Shown in pieces: positions 7,498 to 16,803 of a stretch of DNA of 58,518 nt. Each line of letters opens with the position of its first letter. The stretch's first letter is position 1. The position numbers were made by a program, and so were the translations under genes. The stretch is from contig NZ_JAKZAH010000024.1 in the NCBI RefSeq assembly GCF_023156245.1, positions 1 to 58,518 on the forward strand. Direction: 5' to 3'. The DNA is from Marinobacter bryozoorum (GTDB lineage: Bacteria; Pseudomonadota; Gammaproteobacteria; Pseudomonadales; Oleiphilaceae). The notes beneath the pieces were generated by a model that was not told where the DNA came from, made no database searches, and saw nothing but the letters and a program-made list of their open reading frames with translations.

Positions 7498-8580
7498 ATG
7501 TCGAAAATCAGTTGGAGCTCTGCAGGTCTTTCTGTCCTGGTGTTGGTGGCCCTGGTGGTATGGCTTCTCACCGGGGATATTCGCTCGGCAGAGGATGACG
7601 TTCCCGAGGAGGCTCGCCAGGACAGTTCGACGGAACTCCCGGCGGTCGAGGTTGAGCGGCGAACGGCAAGCACTTTCGAGCCTTCGGTCAGGCTGCAAGG
7701 CCAGGTGGAGGCCTGGCGACGGGTAGAGGTGACAGCCCGCCTGGCTGCTGAGGTCCAGGAGCTGAGCGTAGAGCTGGGAGACTCGGTGAAGCAGGGTGAG
7801 CGCCTTCTTGTGTTGTCCGAGGATGACCGGCCGGCGGCCGTGGCGGGTGCACGGGCCCGTGTCCGCCAGCTGGAAGCGGAGCTGGCGGCCACCGATCGCC
7901 TGCGCTCTGACAGGCTGGCGTCCGAATCGGATAAATTGAGACTTGAGGCAGAGCTTGCGGCCGCCCGGGCCGAGTTACGCCAGGCGAGTCTGGCAATGAC
8001 CTACCTGGAGCCCAAAGCGCCCTTCGATGGCACCGTTAACGCCAGGCTCGTGGAAGCCGGTACGCTGGTGCAGGCGGGTGAACCACTGTTCGAACTGGTC
8101 CAGGTTGATCCGCTGAAGGTTTCCGGCTTTGTGCCCCAGCAGCAGGCAGGTCAGCTGGTGACCGGCCAGCCGGTTACTGTCAGCTTGCTCGACGGCCGGA
8201 AGCTGGAAGGGGAGCTGACCTTCGTCGCCAGTGCCGCCGACCACGAAACCCGCAGCTTTCGCATCGAGGCCCGGGTCCGGAACCCGGAACAACTGCGCAT
8301 TGCCGGCGGCAGCGCCAGCCTGGAGATTCATCAGCCCCCCACAGAGGCCCTGTTCCTGTCCCCGGCGTTACTTAGCCTGGGGCCTGACGGGCGCCCGGGT
8401 ATCCTCCATGTAACTGATGACAACCGGGTCGCCTTCAGCGAGGTCAACCTGTTGAGTGTAGGCACAGAGGGTGCCTGGGTCAGTGGTATCGAGCTTCCGG
8501 TAAACCTGATCACCCGCGGCGGTGGGTTCGTGGCACAGGGCCAGCAAGTCAGACCGGTCCCCGTTGAGCGGGAGGACTGA
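7498..8580 (+). CDS. RND efflux periplasmic adaptor (membrane fusion protein, HlyD-like)
   Basis: A 360-residue membrane fusion protein. An N-terminal membrane anchor at about residues 8-24 (GLSVLVLVALVVWLL) is followed by a barrel/lipoyl region (LQGQVEAWRRVEVTARLAAE), a short coiled-coil hairpin at about residues 110-160 rich in Ala, Glu and Arg, and the second lipoyl half (PKAPFDGTVNARLVEAGTLV). The adaptor links the inner-membrane pump to an outer-membrane channel; no TolC-type gene is nearby. ATG 7498 is preferred to 7459 because AGGGAG precedes it and the protein then starts directly before the anchor. The stop is 3 bp from the pump gene, so the two are co-transcribed. Confidence 0.87.
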   Translation: MSKISWSSAGLSVLVLVALVVWLLTGDIRSAEDDVPEEARQDSSTELPAVEVERRTASTFEPSVRLQGQVEAWRRVEVTARLAAEVQELSVELGDSVKQGERLLVLSEDDRPAAVAGARARVRQLEAELAATDRLRSDRLASESDKLRLEAELAAARAELRQASLAMTYLEPKAPFDGTVNARLVEAGTLVQAGEPLFELVQVDPLKVSGFVPQQQAGQLVTGQPVTVSLLDGRKLEGELTFVASAADHETRSFRIEARVRNPEQLRIAGGSASLEIHQPPTEALFLSPALLSLGPDGRPGILHVTDDNRVAFSEVNLLSVGTEGAWVSGIELPVNLITRGGGFVAQGQQVRPVPVERED

Positions 8581-8583
8581 TCC

Positions 8584-11500
8584 ATGCGCACGCTGATCCA
8601 TGCGGCGATGGACCGGAGCCGCACCACATTATTGTTGCTCAGCTTCCTGGTCATGGGGGGTATCGCGGCGTTCAACGCTATCCCCAAGGAGTCCAACCCC
8701 GACGTCACCATTCCCACCATCTATGTGTCGGTCACCCTGGAGGGCGTCAGCCCGGAGGATGCGGAACGTCTTCTCGTGCGGCCCCTGGAGCAGGAATTGC
8801 GCTCACTGGAGGGCATCAAGGAAATGCGCGCCACCGCGGCGGAAGGCTATGCCTCCGTTGTGCTGGAGTTTGATGCCGGTTTTAACCCGGACCAGGCCCT
8901 GCAAGACGTGAGGGAGAAGGTCGACGCGGCCCAGTCCGAGTTGCCGACCGAGGCAGATGAGCCCTCCGTCAATGAGATCAACGTATCCCTGTTCCCCATT
9001 CTTTCCGTTGGCCTTTCCGGTCCACTTTCCGAGCGGGAACTGATAACCATTGCCCGGGAACTGCAGGAAGCTATTGAGGGCATTCCGGAAGTCCTGGAAG
9101 TGGAGATTGGCGGCGACCGGGAGGACCTGCTGGAAATCGTCGTTGACCCGCAGGTACTGGAAAGCTACGGCGTAGACTATGACCAGCTGGCCACCCTGGT
9201 TCGGCGTAATAACCAGTTGGTGGCGGCAGGCAGCCTGGACAACGGCCAGGGACGAATGGCCATCAAGGTGCCTGGCGTTGTGGAGAACGTCGAGGACGTT
9301 ATGGCCATGCCGGTAAAGGTCAGCGGTGACCGGGTGGTGACATTTGGCGATGTGGCTGTCTTGCAACGCACCTTCAAGGACCCGACCGGGTTCGCCCGCA
9401 TCAATGGCGAGCCGGCCGTTGTGCTGGAGGTGTCCAAGCGTGCCGGGGCAAATATCCTGGAAACCGTTGCCCAGGTCCGCGGGCTGATGGATGCCGCTGC
9501 CCCGCGCCTGTCGGACGAGCTGGAAGTGCGGTACACCATGGACCAGTCCGAGGATGTCCGGGAGATCCTCTCTGACCTGCTCAATAACGTTCTGACGGCA
9601 ATAGTGCTGGTGGTTATCGTGGTTATTGCCGCCATGGGGCCACGCTCAGCCGCCCTGGTTGGTATTACCATCCCTGGGGCATTTCTCAGCGGTATCCTGG
9701 TGATCTGGGGGATGGGCTACACCATGAACATCGTGGTGCTGTTCAGCCTGATCCTCGTAGCCGGGATGCTGGTGGATGGCGCCATTGTGGTATCTGAGTT
9801 GGCGGATCGAAACCTGTCGGAAGGAATGTCACCGCCAAAGGCCTGGGCGGAGGCAGCGAGCCGAATGGCATGGCCGGTGATTGCCTCGACCGCAACCACC
9901 CTGGCCGTCTTCGTACCGCTGCTGTTCTGGCCGGACACGGTGGGGGAGTTCATGAGATATCTCCCGATCACCGTGATTATCTGCCTGACGGCGTCATTGG
10001 CCATGGCCCTGGTTTTCCTGCCGGTAATGGGCGGCGTCAGCGGTGGCGGCCGACAGCAGAGCGCGTCCGGTGAGGGGCTCTTTGTAAAGGGGTATCGCCG
10101 GGTGCTGTCGACACTGCTGCGGTTTCCCGGAACCACCCTGTTCGGCGCACTGTTGATTGTGGGTGCTATTGGCTGGGCCTACAGTGAACTCAACCATGGT
10201 GTCGAGTTCTTCCCGGACGTCGAGCCGGAATCTGCCCAGGTCCAGGTCCGGGCCAGGGGCGACCTGTCCGTCCATGAGCGCGATGCGATTGTGCGGGAAG
10301 TGGAACGGCGACTGGCGGGGTCGCCTGAAGTGCTGTCCCTCTATGCAAGGTCCATGGTTAGCCCCGGGGAACGGATGGCACCGGATGTGATTGGTACGCT
10401 TCAGTTCCGGTTTGCAGAGTGGGATGAGCGTCGGCCTGCATCGGAAATCCTCGCTGATTTCCGGCGGATAACCGCCGATATACCGGGTATCGTGCTGGAG
10501 TTCCGCCAGCAGGAGGAAGGCCCGGGCGGCGGAAAACCCATTGAAATCATGGTTACCAGCCAGGATTACGACAGGCTGGACGCTTACGTCAGCGACCTGA
10601 GGGCTGCCATGGACGAGGTGGGTGGCTTTGTTGATGTCGAGGACGACCGCAGCTTACCGGGTATCGAGTGGCGTCTCGAAGTTGACAGGGAGGCTGCCTC
10701 GCGCTTCGGTACCGATGTGGCGAGCATCGGCAGTTCTGTACGGCTGGTGACCAACGGCCTGGTCCTTGCGACCTATCGCCCGGCGGATGTGCGGGACGAA
10801 GTGGACATTGCGGTGCGCGTGCCCGCGGCCTGGCGGGAGCTGGATCAGTTTGAGCGCCAGACCCTGAATACGTCCAGGGGGCAGGTTCCCCTGTCCCAGT
10901 TCGTAACCCTGGAGCCGGCCGCAAAGACAGGCACTATTTCGCGCCTTGACGGCGAGCGCGCGATCACCATCAAGGCCGACGTAAAGTCGGGCTACAACGC
11001 CAATGCCCAGCTTGAAGCCTTGCGGGACCGGTTACCGGAACTGCCTGACCGGGTTCAGGTCACCTTCGGTGGCGAGGATGAAGAGCAACGCCGGGCCATG
11101 GAGTTCCTGATGACAGCGTTCCTGGTGGCCATTGGCCTGATGACGCTGATCCTGGTTACCCAGTTCAATTCCCTGTATCAGACCTTGTTGATTCTGTCGG
11201 CCATCGTACTGTCGACAGCGGGTGTTCTGCTCGGACTATTGTTCAATGGGCAATCATTCGGTGTGGTCATGGTCGGTATGGGAATAATTGCCCTGGCCGG
11301 GATCGTGGTGAATAACAACATCATACTGATTGATACCTTCAATCAGTTGCGTTCTTCCGGGCTGCACGCCAGGGAGGCTGCACTGGAAACCGGCTGCCTG
11401 CGTCTGAGACCGGTGCTGCTGACAGCGATAACAACCATACTGGGCCTGATGCCCATGGTGCTGGGTGTGAACGTGGACCTACTGACGCCGTCCCTGGGTA

Positions 11501-11664
11501 TCAATGCACCTTCTACCCAGTGGTGGACCCAGTTGTCCAGTGCCATTGCTGGCGGGCTGGCGTTTGCCACATTCCTGACCTTGCTGCTGACGCCGGTGCT
11601 GTTGGTGATCGGGCCAGGATCCCGAAAGAAGAGAGGGCAGGCGGAGGCTGGCGAAGCGGCCTGA
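8584..11664 (+). CDS. RND-family efflux transporter permease subunit
   Basis: A 1026-residue inner-membrane proton antiporter with the twofold RND layout: an N-terminal membrane helix, a large periplasmic loop, a block of helices, then the same again. Family motifs include VSVTLEGVSPEDAERLLVRP near the start, TM4 GMLVDGAIVVSELADR, and the second half GIVVNNNIILIDTFNQLRSS, followed by RLRPVLLTAITTILGLMPM. In TM4 one of the paired aspartates of AcrB is Gly (VDG). The adaptor gene just upstream is its partner. The substrate is unknown. The stop codon lies inside a 34-bp tandem duplication shared with the convergent gene. Confidence 0.92.
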   Translation: MRTLIHAAMDRSRTTLLLLSFLVMGGIAAFNAIPKESNPDVTIPTIYVSVTLEGVSPEDAERLLVRPLEQELRSLEGIKEMRATAAEGYASVVLEFDAGFNPDQALQDVREKVDAAQSELPTEADEPSVNEINVSLFPILSVGLSGPLSERELITIARELQEAIEGIPEVLEVEIGGDREDLLEIVVDPQVLESYGVDYDQLATLVRRNNQLVAAGSLDNGQGRMAIKVPGVVENVEDVMAMPVKVSGDRVVTFGDVAVLQRTFKDPTGFARINGEPAVVLEVSKRAGANILETVAQVRGLMDAAAPRLSDELEVRYTMDQSEDVREILSDLLNNVLTAIVLVVIVVIAAMGPRSAALVGITIPGAFLSGILVIWGMGYTMNIVVLFSLILVAGMLVDGAIVVSELADRNLSEGMSPPKAWAEAASRMAWPVIASTATTLAVFVPLLFWPDTVGEFMRYLPITVIICLTASLAMALVFLPVMGGVSGGGRQQSASGEGLFVKGYRRVLSTLLRFPGTTLFGALLIVGAIGWAYSELNHGVEFFPDVEPESAQVQVRARGDLSVHERDAIVREVERRLAGSPEVLSLYARSMVSPGERMAPDVIGTLQFRFAEWDERRPASEILADFRRITADIPGIVLEFRQQEEGPGGGKPIEIMVTSQDYDRLDAYVSDLRAAMDEVGGFVDVEDDRSLPGIEWRLEVDREAASRFGTDVASIGSSVRLVTNGLVLATYRPADVRDEVDIAVRVPAAWRELDQFERQTLNTSRGQVPLSQFVTLEPAAKTGTISRLDGERAITIKADVKSGYNANAQLEALRDRLPELPDRVQVTFGGEDEEQRRAMEFLMTAFLVAIGLMTLILVTQFNSLYQTLLILSAIVLSTAGVLLGLLFNGQSFGVVMVGMGIIALAGIVVNNNIILIDTFNQLRSSGLHAREAALETGCLRLRPVLLTAITTILGLMPMVLGVNVDLLTPSLGINAPSTQWWTQLSSAIAGGLAFATFLTLLLTPVLLVIGPGSRKKRGQAEAGEAA

Positions 11665-11730
11665 CCCAGGCCAGGCCACCGATCAGTTGGTGGCCTGACC
11701 CAGGCCAGGCCACCGATCAGTTGGTGGCCT
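11658..11730. repeat. 34-bp perfect tandem duplication across the ends of two convergent genes
   Basis: The unit starting GGCCTGACCCAGGCC occurs at 11658-11691 and again at 11692-11725, with five more matching bases after it. Each copy can form two hairpins: TGGCCTG/CAGGCCA and GGCCACC/GGTGGCC. The first copy holds the RND stop codon (11662-11664) and the second holds the stop codon of the lipase-chaperone-like gene (11717-11719). It looks like a duplicated bidirectional terminator made by replication slippage. Confidence 0.9.
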
Positions 11731-12577
11731 GGCCAGCCGTGGCGTTGCCGTCTTCGTTCCCGACGGGCAGTACTTCGGGGTAACGGGATGCCACTTCCCG
11801 CTGTTTTTCGGTGCGCTGTTCCGGTGTAAGGTCTGGGTCGGCCTGTATCTCCATAACGTCGAGGGTGTAGCGGGTCAGCTGCTCTTCCCTGCCATAGAGC
11901 TGTTCGGCCAGTTCCGGACCCAGGTGGGTGCGACGGAGCCGTTCAACCTGCCTGTAATCATTGCGCAGGGTTCCGGGATCGGAGTGCATGGCCAGGGTAT
12001 CGGATATTTCCCGGAAGGCGTTGCTGTACCGGTAGAACTTTTCGGCCACCTCGGCGGCTTGTGTCCCCGCAGGGCCCTCAAGCCCGGCTGCAATCATGGC
12101 TTTGATAGCTTCCAGCTGCTTTTCATCCACGGTGACCCGCGCATCCATGAACGCCTGTTCCAGTACCGTTTGCGCCGCTTCATTGATGACCACATCCCCG
12201 TTTTCGTCTATGTCGACCTGGCTAAGGGCGTGGGCGACCTGTTCAATCTGGAAAGGAATGGTCAGTTCGGGTTCAGCGTCTGCTTCTGTCGTTCCTGTGG
12301 ATGCTTCCGGTTCGCTGGCTGTCAGCAGAGATCCGGAAAAGGTTTGCGCTTCTGCCCCGGAAGGTCGCTGGGCCGGCTGCCCGGACGGCGGATCAGCCTC
12401 AGTGACCTGCGCTGGTGCCTGCGCCGGGGCTTCGTCGGTAATCAACACCTTGGCGCCAGCCCATATCGCAATAGCGACGGCGCCAAGTACGCCTGCACTG
12501 GCACCGATCATGGCCTTCCGGTTGTTGCGTCCGGGTGGTGGCGCAGGCTTCCGTGACCCGGGTATTCTGGTGCTCAC
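11717..12577 (-). CDS. Short lipase-chaperone (LifO-like) membrane-anchored protein
   Basis: A 286-residue protein with an N-terminal anchor at about residues 23-45, then a Pro/Ala/Glu-rich linker to about residue 95, then a helical domain. The helical part follows the lipase modulator family: VDIDENGDVVINEAAQTVL, IAAGLEGPAGTQAAEVAEKF with Tyr residues after it, and YTLDVMEIQADPDLTPEQR. Such chaperones fold secreted lipases in the periplasm. Known members have about 340 residues; this one matches mainly the first half of the family, and no lipase gene is nearby. The GTG start overlaps the stop of the AraC gene by four bases (GTGA). The family call is by eye and moderate. Confidence 0.55.
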   Translation of the reverse strand: MSTRIPGSRKPAPPPGRNNRKAMIGASAGVLGAVAIAIWAGAKVLITDEAPAQAPAQVTEADPPSGQPAQRPSGAEAQTFSGSLLTASEPEASTGTTEADAEPELTIPFQIEQVAHALSQVDIDENGDVVINEAAQTVLEQAFMDARVTVDEKQLEAIKAMIAAGLEGPAGTQAAEVAEKFYRYSNAFREISDTLAMHSDPGTLRNDYRQVERLRRTHLGPELAEQLYGREEQLTRYTLDVMEIQADPDLTPEQRTEKQREVASRYPEVLPVGNEDGNATAGQATN

Positions 12578-13638
12578 GGCATGAGCCCCTCAATGCCCTC
12601 GCGCTCACGAATATGGGAAATGGTGGTGCCCGCCCATTTTTTCATGGCCCGCCGCAGGCTCGAGGCGCAGGAAAAGCCGACAATCTCGGCCACTTCGTCC
12701 ACGCTCAGTGCGGATGACCGTAGCTGGTGTGTGGCGATTTCCATACGAACCGAATGCAGCAACTTGCGGAAGGATGTTTTCTCTGCTGCCAGGCGCCGGG
12801 TCAGGGAACGGGGAGGCATCTGCATGCCTTGCGCCACCTGATCCAGGTCGATATTCGGATTAAAGTGGGCGCGGATGTGCCAGCGTACGCGGTCAGTAAA
12901 GCTGATATCGACCGGGGCCTGGTTCAGCTCCTGCTCGCACTGCTGGATAAGTTTTCGCCATGCCCGGCGACGGTAGGGGCGGAAAGGCTGGATAACGTAG
13001 TTATAGTCTGCGGATATGGCTGTCTTGTCGGCACCGAAGGTTACCGACTTGCACGGCAACTCGCTGTAAAGGTCCACATGGGCCGGCTCCGGGTAATCCA
13101 GCGTGACATGCACATCGGTATCCCTGGCCCCGGGGTTGCCGCACAGGGTCCATAGCCGCGCCGTCATGGCAACCCGGAATTCCAGTGTGAACTGACGGAC
13201 ATCCTCGTCATAGACCTCGTCGGCAGAGTACTCGAGGGGGTCAACCACCCGGCGATTACAGTCGATATAGGTGGTGGGGCGTGACACCATCAGTGCGTAG
13301 TAGGGTTGGGCGATGACCAGGTACCGCCGGAACGCTTCGCCGGCTTCCTTCAGGCTGGGGCTGGAGTTAATGGTGTACCCCAGGGTGCCCCAGAAACTCC
13401 AGTCCAGCTCCATGCCGGTGATCAGTCCCAGCCCGGGCTTGCGGCACAACTGGATTCCGTTACGCACCAGTGCCTGTTGTTGCAGGTAACTGATGCGAAT
13501 ATCCTGCATATCAAACATGGCCGGTGAAATACCGGTGCCGCGGAGCAAGTCGCCGAGATTCGCGCCGTGGCGGGTGAATACTTCGATAAAGCCCAGTGGG
13601 TGGAGGTGAAGCGGGATCACTCTGGCGTTAAAGTCCAT
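12574..13638 (-). CDS. AraC-family transcriptional regulator (OruR/ArgR-like ligand domain)
   Basis: A 354-residue regulator. Residues about 20-210 form the arabinose-binding-like domain seen in OruR-type regulators (GFIEVFTRHGANLGDLLRG, GTLGYTINSSPSLKEAGEAF). Residues about 250-345 carry the double helix-turn-helix (DLDQVAQGMQMPPRSLTRRL, then VDEVAEIVGFSCASSLRRAM and KKWAGTTISHIRE). It would bind DNA in response to a small molecule. It is the first gene of a two-gene operon with the lipase-chaperone-like gene; translational coupling through GTGA suggests they work in one process, possibly lipid use. Confidence 0.87.
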   Translation of the reverse strand: MDFNARVIPLHLHPLGFIEVFTRHGANLGDLLRGTGISPAMFDMQDIRISYLQQQALVRNGIQLCRKPGLGLITGMELDWSFWGTLGYTINSSPSLKEAGEAFRRYLVIAQPYYALMVSRPTTYIDCNRRVVDPLEYSADEVYDEDVRQFTLEFRVAMTARLWTLCGNPGARDTDVHVTLDYPEPAHVDLYSELPCKSVTFGADKTAISADYNYVIQPFRPYRRRAWRKLIQQCEQELNQAPVDISFTDRVRWHIRAHFNPNIDLDQVAQGMQMPPRSLTRRLAAEKTSFRKLLHSVRMEIATHQLRSSALSVDEVAEIVGFSCASSLRRAMKKWAGTTISHIREREGIEGLMP

Positions 13639-13786
13639 GGCGGAGAGCCCTCTTTTTGTCAGTGGCGGTTGTCAATGGCCTTTTTGTATGGCTGTTGTAA
13701 CGGCTGTTGACAGTGTGCCGTTATTCTCACTCCGGTAACAGGAACCCCTTAACAAAAAACGACTTCCTCACGGGCCGGGGTAATCG

Positions 13787-14968
13787 TCAGGCAACGTTTC
13801 CGGCCGCCACGGCCGAGGCCCAGGCCCACTGGAAGTTGTGCCCGCCCAGGTGACCAGTGATGTCGACTACCTCACCAATAAAGAACAGCCCCGTCACATC
13901 CGTCGCGGCCATTGTTTTCGAGGATAGCTGACGTGTGTCCACGCCTCCGAGGGTAACCTCAGCCGTTCGGTAGCCTTCGGTGCCCGCAGGGCGCAGGGTC
14001 CAGCCGGACAGGGTGTTGGCTATATCATCGAGGTCCGCGTTGCGATAGCCCTGCAGCGGCCCGGACCAACCCTGCAACTCTGCAAACGCCCGGGCGAAAC
14101 GCCGTGGCAGGGTGCGTGCCAGGTATCGCTCCAGGGTCAGGGTGGGGCTATCTGATTTGAGCTGACCCAGTACATCCCGGGGTTGCTCCCCCGGTAGCAG
14201 GTCAATGGCTATCGGGTCGCCGGGCTGCCAGAAGCTGGAAATCTGTAACATGGCCGGCCCGCTGAGCCCGCGATGGGTGACCAGCATGGGCTCCCGGAAA
14301 TGTTCCCCGTTACAGGTAACGTCCACGGGGCAGCTGATGCCTGCCAGTGGGGAAAGTTGCTGTTTTAATTCCGGGGTAAGCGTAAACGGCACCAGTCCGG
14401 CCCGGGTTGGAAGCACCGTCAGTCCAAACTGCCGGGCAATCTCGTAGCCGAAACCGGTTGCACCCATGGTAGGGATTGAAAGGCCCCCGGTGGCGATAAC
14501 CAGTGATCCGCATTCCACCACACCGTCGCTGGTCCGGATGCGCCAGCTGGTTCCGACCTGGTCAACGCTTTCCGCCGGGGTTTTCAGCCGGATTTCCGCG
14601 CCGGCCCATTCACATTCCGTGAGCAGCATATCCAGTATGTCCCGGGCGCTGTCGCGACAGAACAGTTGGCCGGCTGCCTTCTCCTCGTGCTCAATGCCGT
14701 GGCGCTCCACCAGTTCCAGGAAATCCTGTGGTGTATAACGCTTGAGTGCCGAGATGCAAAAGTGGGGGTTGTCTGACAGGAAATTTGCCGGCGTACTGTT
14801 GAGGTTGGTGAAGTTACAGCGGCCGCCCCCGGACATGAGAATCTTGCGACCTGCTTTCGGTGCATGATCAATGACCAGTACGCTGCGGCCGCGATAGCCT
14901 GCCGTGGCGGCGCACATCAGGCCGGCGGCACCAGCGCCGATAATGACTACGTCGAAGGTTTTCGCCAT
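13787..14968 (-). CDS. HI0933/YhiN-family NAD(P)/FAD-dependent oxidoreductase
   Basis: A 393-residue flavoprotein. An N-terminal FAD site (FDVVIIGAGAAGLMCAATAG) is followed by the family signature GRKILMSGGGRCNFTN, a mid motif VIATGGLSIPTMGATGFGYE, THRGLSGPAMLQISSFWQ and the C-terminal flavin contact FIGEVVDITGHLGGHNFQWA. The family includes BaiN-type enzymes and proteins of unknown substrate. ATG 14968 is the natural start; MAKTFDV leads straight into the first strand of the Rossmann fold. It is divergent from the DegV gene over a 278-bp gap where I see no convincing feature. Confidence 0.9.
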   Translation of the reverse strand: MAKTFDVVIIGAGAAGLMCAATAGYRGRSVLVIDHAPKAGRKILMSGGGRCNFTNLNSTPANFLSDNPHFCISALKRYTPQDFLELVERHGIEHEEKAAGQLFCRDSARDILDMLLTECEWAGAEIRLKTPAESVDQVGTSWRIRTSDGVVECGSLVIATGGLSIPTMGATGFGYEIARQFGLTVLPTRAGLVPFTLTPELKQQLSPLAGISCPVDVTCNGEHFREPMLVTHRGLSGPAMLQISSFWQPGDPIAIDLLPGEQPRDVLGQLKSDSPTLTLERYLARTLPRRFARAFAELQGWSGPLQGYRNADLDDIANTLSGWTLRPAGTEGYRTAEVTLGGVDTRQLSSKTMAATDVTGLFFIGEVVDITGHLGGHNFQWAWASAVAAGNVA

Positions 14969-15246
14969 TTGGACCTCGGTTGGTGCAGGGGGCGTTTCGG
15001 CGGCAGTATAACGACCGCACTGGCGGTTGTCCTGTCAGAGGCCGCTCCCCGGCCGGGAAGGTTAAAGATTGTCGTGTTCCGGGGCTGTGCCTGGAAATAT
15101 CCATCGACCGTTCGAATTGCTCCCTGAGTGCGCTATGGTGCTGGTGTAGATACCCCCAATAACGAGTTACCACCAATAACAATGAGTGGCCCCGGCACAA
15201 TGCCTGCCATCACGGGATTTCAGGGGCCCGAAGACTGGAGATTCCC

Positions 15247-16191
15247 ATGAAAGTTGGATTAATCGTCGATTCCGCCTGCGATCTGCCCCACGACTTTATC
15301 CATGAAAATGGCCTGTTCATCCTGCCCCTGACGGCGCGGATCGACGGCCAGACCTTTGTCGACGACCACAATCCTGAAACCACCGAGGATTTCTATCGAC
15401 AGGGCCTGCTGGATAAGGGTCACCACGCTGAAACCGAGGCCTTCTCCGCTGAGCAGATCCGTGACCTGTTCCTTGAAAAGGTGGTTCCCAACTACGACGT
15501 GGCAATCTGTGAGACGGTAGATCGCACCCGCAGCCAGATCTACAGTCACGCCACTGAAGCCATGAACATGGTAATGGCCCGGGCCCGCAGCGTGAGGGAC
15601 GAAGCCGGCATCGAGGGCAACTTCACCATGCGCGTGATTGACAGTGGTCAGCTGTTTGCCGGACAGGGTCTGCTGGCAGCCTATACGGTTGGCTTGCTCG
15701 GCAAGGGGCTCAGCAAGAACGCGCTGCGCCACGAGGTGGAGAGGTTTTCTGCCAACCTGTGGACCTGTGTGGTTCCCCGTGACCTCCACTATATCCGCGA
15801 GCGGGCCCGGCGCCGTGGCGACAAGAGTGTTTCCGCTGTGGTGGCGTTCCTGGGCAAGGCCCTGAATATCACCCCGATTATCTGGGGGCAGGGCGTAGTG
15901 GCCCGACCGGTAGCCAAGACCCGGTCCATGGATGCTGCGGTGGAGAAGGTTATGGACTACGCGATCCGTCGCATCAAGGCTGGCTTGCTGACACCTGCCG
16001 TGTCCATGTCCTGCGGTATGTCCTGGGAGGAAATCGAGGCCTTGCCTGGCCTGGATCGCCTGCGGCGTTGCTGTGAAGAAAACGGAGTGACGTTGTTGCT
16101 GTCCCGAATGGGTATCACCAGCAGTATCTACCTGGGGCCGGGGAGCATCTGTCTGTCACTGGCAGCGGAAGATCACGACTTTGACCGTTAG
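15247..16191 (+). CDS. DegV family fatty-acid-binding protein
   Basis: A 314-residue DegV-fold protein. It starts with MKVGLIVDSACDLPHDFI, continues with ILPLTARIDGQTFVDD, and has the second-domain pattern MRVIDSGQLFAGQGLLAAY. In Gram-positive bacteria DegV/FakB proteins present fatty acids to the kinase FakA. No FakA-like gene is visible here, and the role in gammaproteobacteria is not settled. GAG followed by ATTCCC precedes ATG 15247. It stands alone and ends in a 30-bp perfect palindrome. Confidence 0.85.
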   Translation: MKVGLIVDSACDLPHDFIHENGLFILPLTARIDGQTFVDDHNPETTEDFYRQGLLDKGHHAETEAFSAEQIRDLFLEKVVPNYDVAICETVDRTRSQIYSHATEAMNMVMARARSVRDEAGIEGNFTMRVIDSGQLFAGQGLLAAYTVGLLGKGLSKNALRHEVERFSANLWTCVVPRDLHYIRERARRRGDKSVSAVVAFLGKALNITPIIWGQGVVARPVAKTRSMDAAVEKVMDYAIRRIKAGLLTPAVSMSCGMSWEEIEALPGLDRLRRCCEENGVTLLLSRMGITSSIYLGPGSICLSLAAEDHDFDR

Positions 16192-16225
16192 CGCCACCAG
16201 GGCGCCGATGCCCGCCCGGTAAACG

Positions 16226-16255
16226 CAGAAGGGGAGCCCGCGGGCTCCCCTTCTG
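16226..16255. terminator. 30-bp perfect palindrome between degV and fdxA
   Basis: Bases 16226-16240 (CAGAAGGGGAGCCCG) are the exact reverse complement of 16241-16255. It sits between two convergent genes and will form a very stable hairpin on either transcript. There is no long T tract, so it is probably a bidirectional terminator or RNA-stabilising stem. Confidence 0.7.
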
Positions 16256-16298
16256 GTGCTGGTGTGGCCAGGCAGGCCGGTCGAAAACCGGTGCCTGA

Positions 16299-16622
16299 TC
16301 AGCGCTCCAGGTATTGCAGCTTGTCTGGCTTGCCGTCCCATTCTTCAGCGTCCGGAAGCGGGTCCTTTTTCTCGGTGATGTTGGGCCACTTGCCAGCGAG
16401 GTCGGCGTTTATCTCGATAAAGGGCTCCTGTCCGGCCGGCAGCTCATCCTCCGAGAAAATCGCCTCTGCAGGGCACTCAGGCTCGCACAGGGCGCAGTCG
16501 ATACACTCGTCCGGGTCAATCACCAGAAAGTTCGGGCCTTCGTAAAAGCAGTCTACCGGACATACTTCAACGCAGTCCGTGTATTTGCACTTGATGCAGT
16601 TGTCGGTAACCACAAAGGTCAT
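16299..16622 (-). CDS. fdxA: Seven-iron ferredoxin FdxA
   Basis: A 107-residue ferredoxin of the [3Fe-4S][4Fe-4S] type. C9, C17 and a later Cys of the second motif would hold the 3Fe cluster; C21 and the run [14 protein letters not shown] supply the 4Fe cluster. The acidic C-terminal extension to 107 residues is usual for FdxA of pseudomonads and relatives. It is a cytoplasmic low-potential electron carrier. It lies next to mutS on the same strand with 181 bp between them, as in related genomes. Confidence 0.95.
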   Translation of the reverse strand: MTFVVTDNCIKCKYTDCVEVCPVDCFYEGPNFLVIDPDECIDCALCEPECPAEAIFSEDELPAGQEPFIEINADLAGKWPNITEKKDPLPDAEEWDGKPDKLQYLER

Positions 16623-16803
16623 AGTCGGATTCCTGGTCTGGTGGTCAATCTCATCAGTGGGATGGTCCCGGATATCCGCCGTTGCCTGGCGAAGACCATT
16701 GCGGCCATCCTTTTTCTGATCGTTAATAATCGGCGCCCGATATTGTAGGGAGCGGCCACGTGCCCCGCAAGCGTCACGGGGCTATAACCTTATGATCCGC
16801 ATC

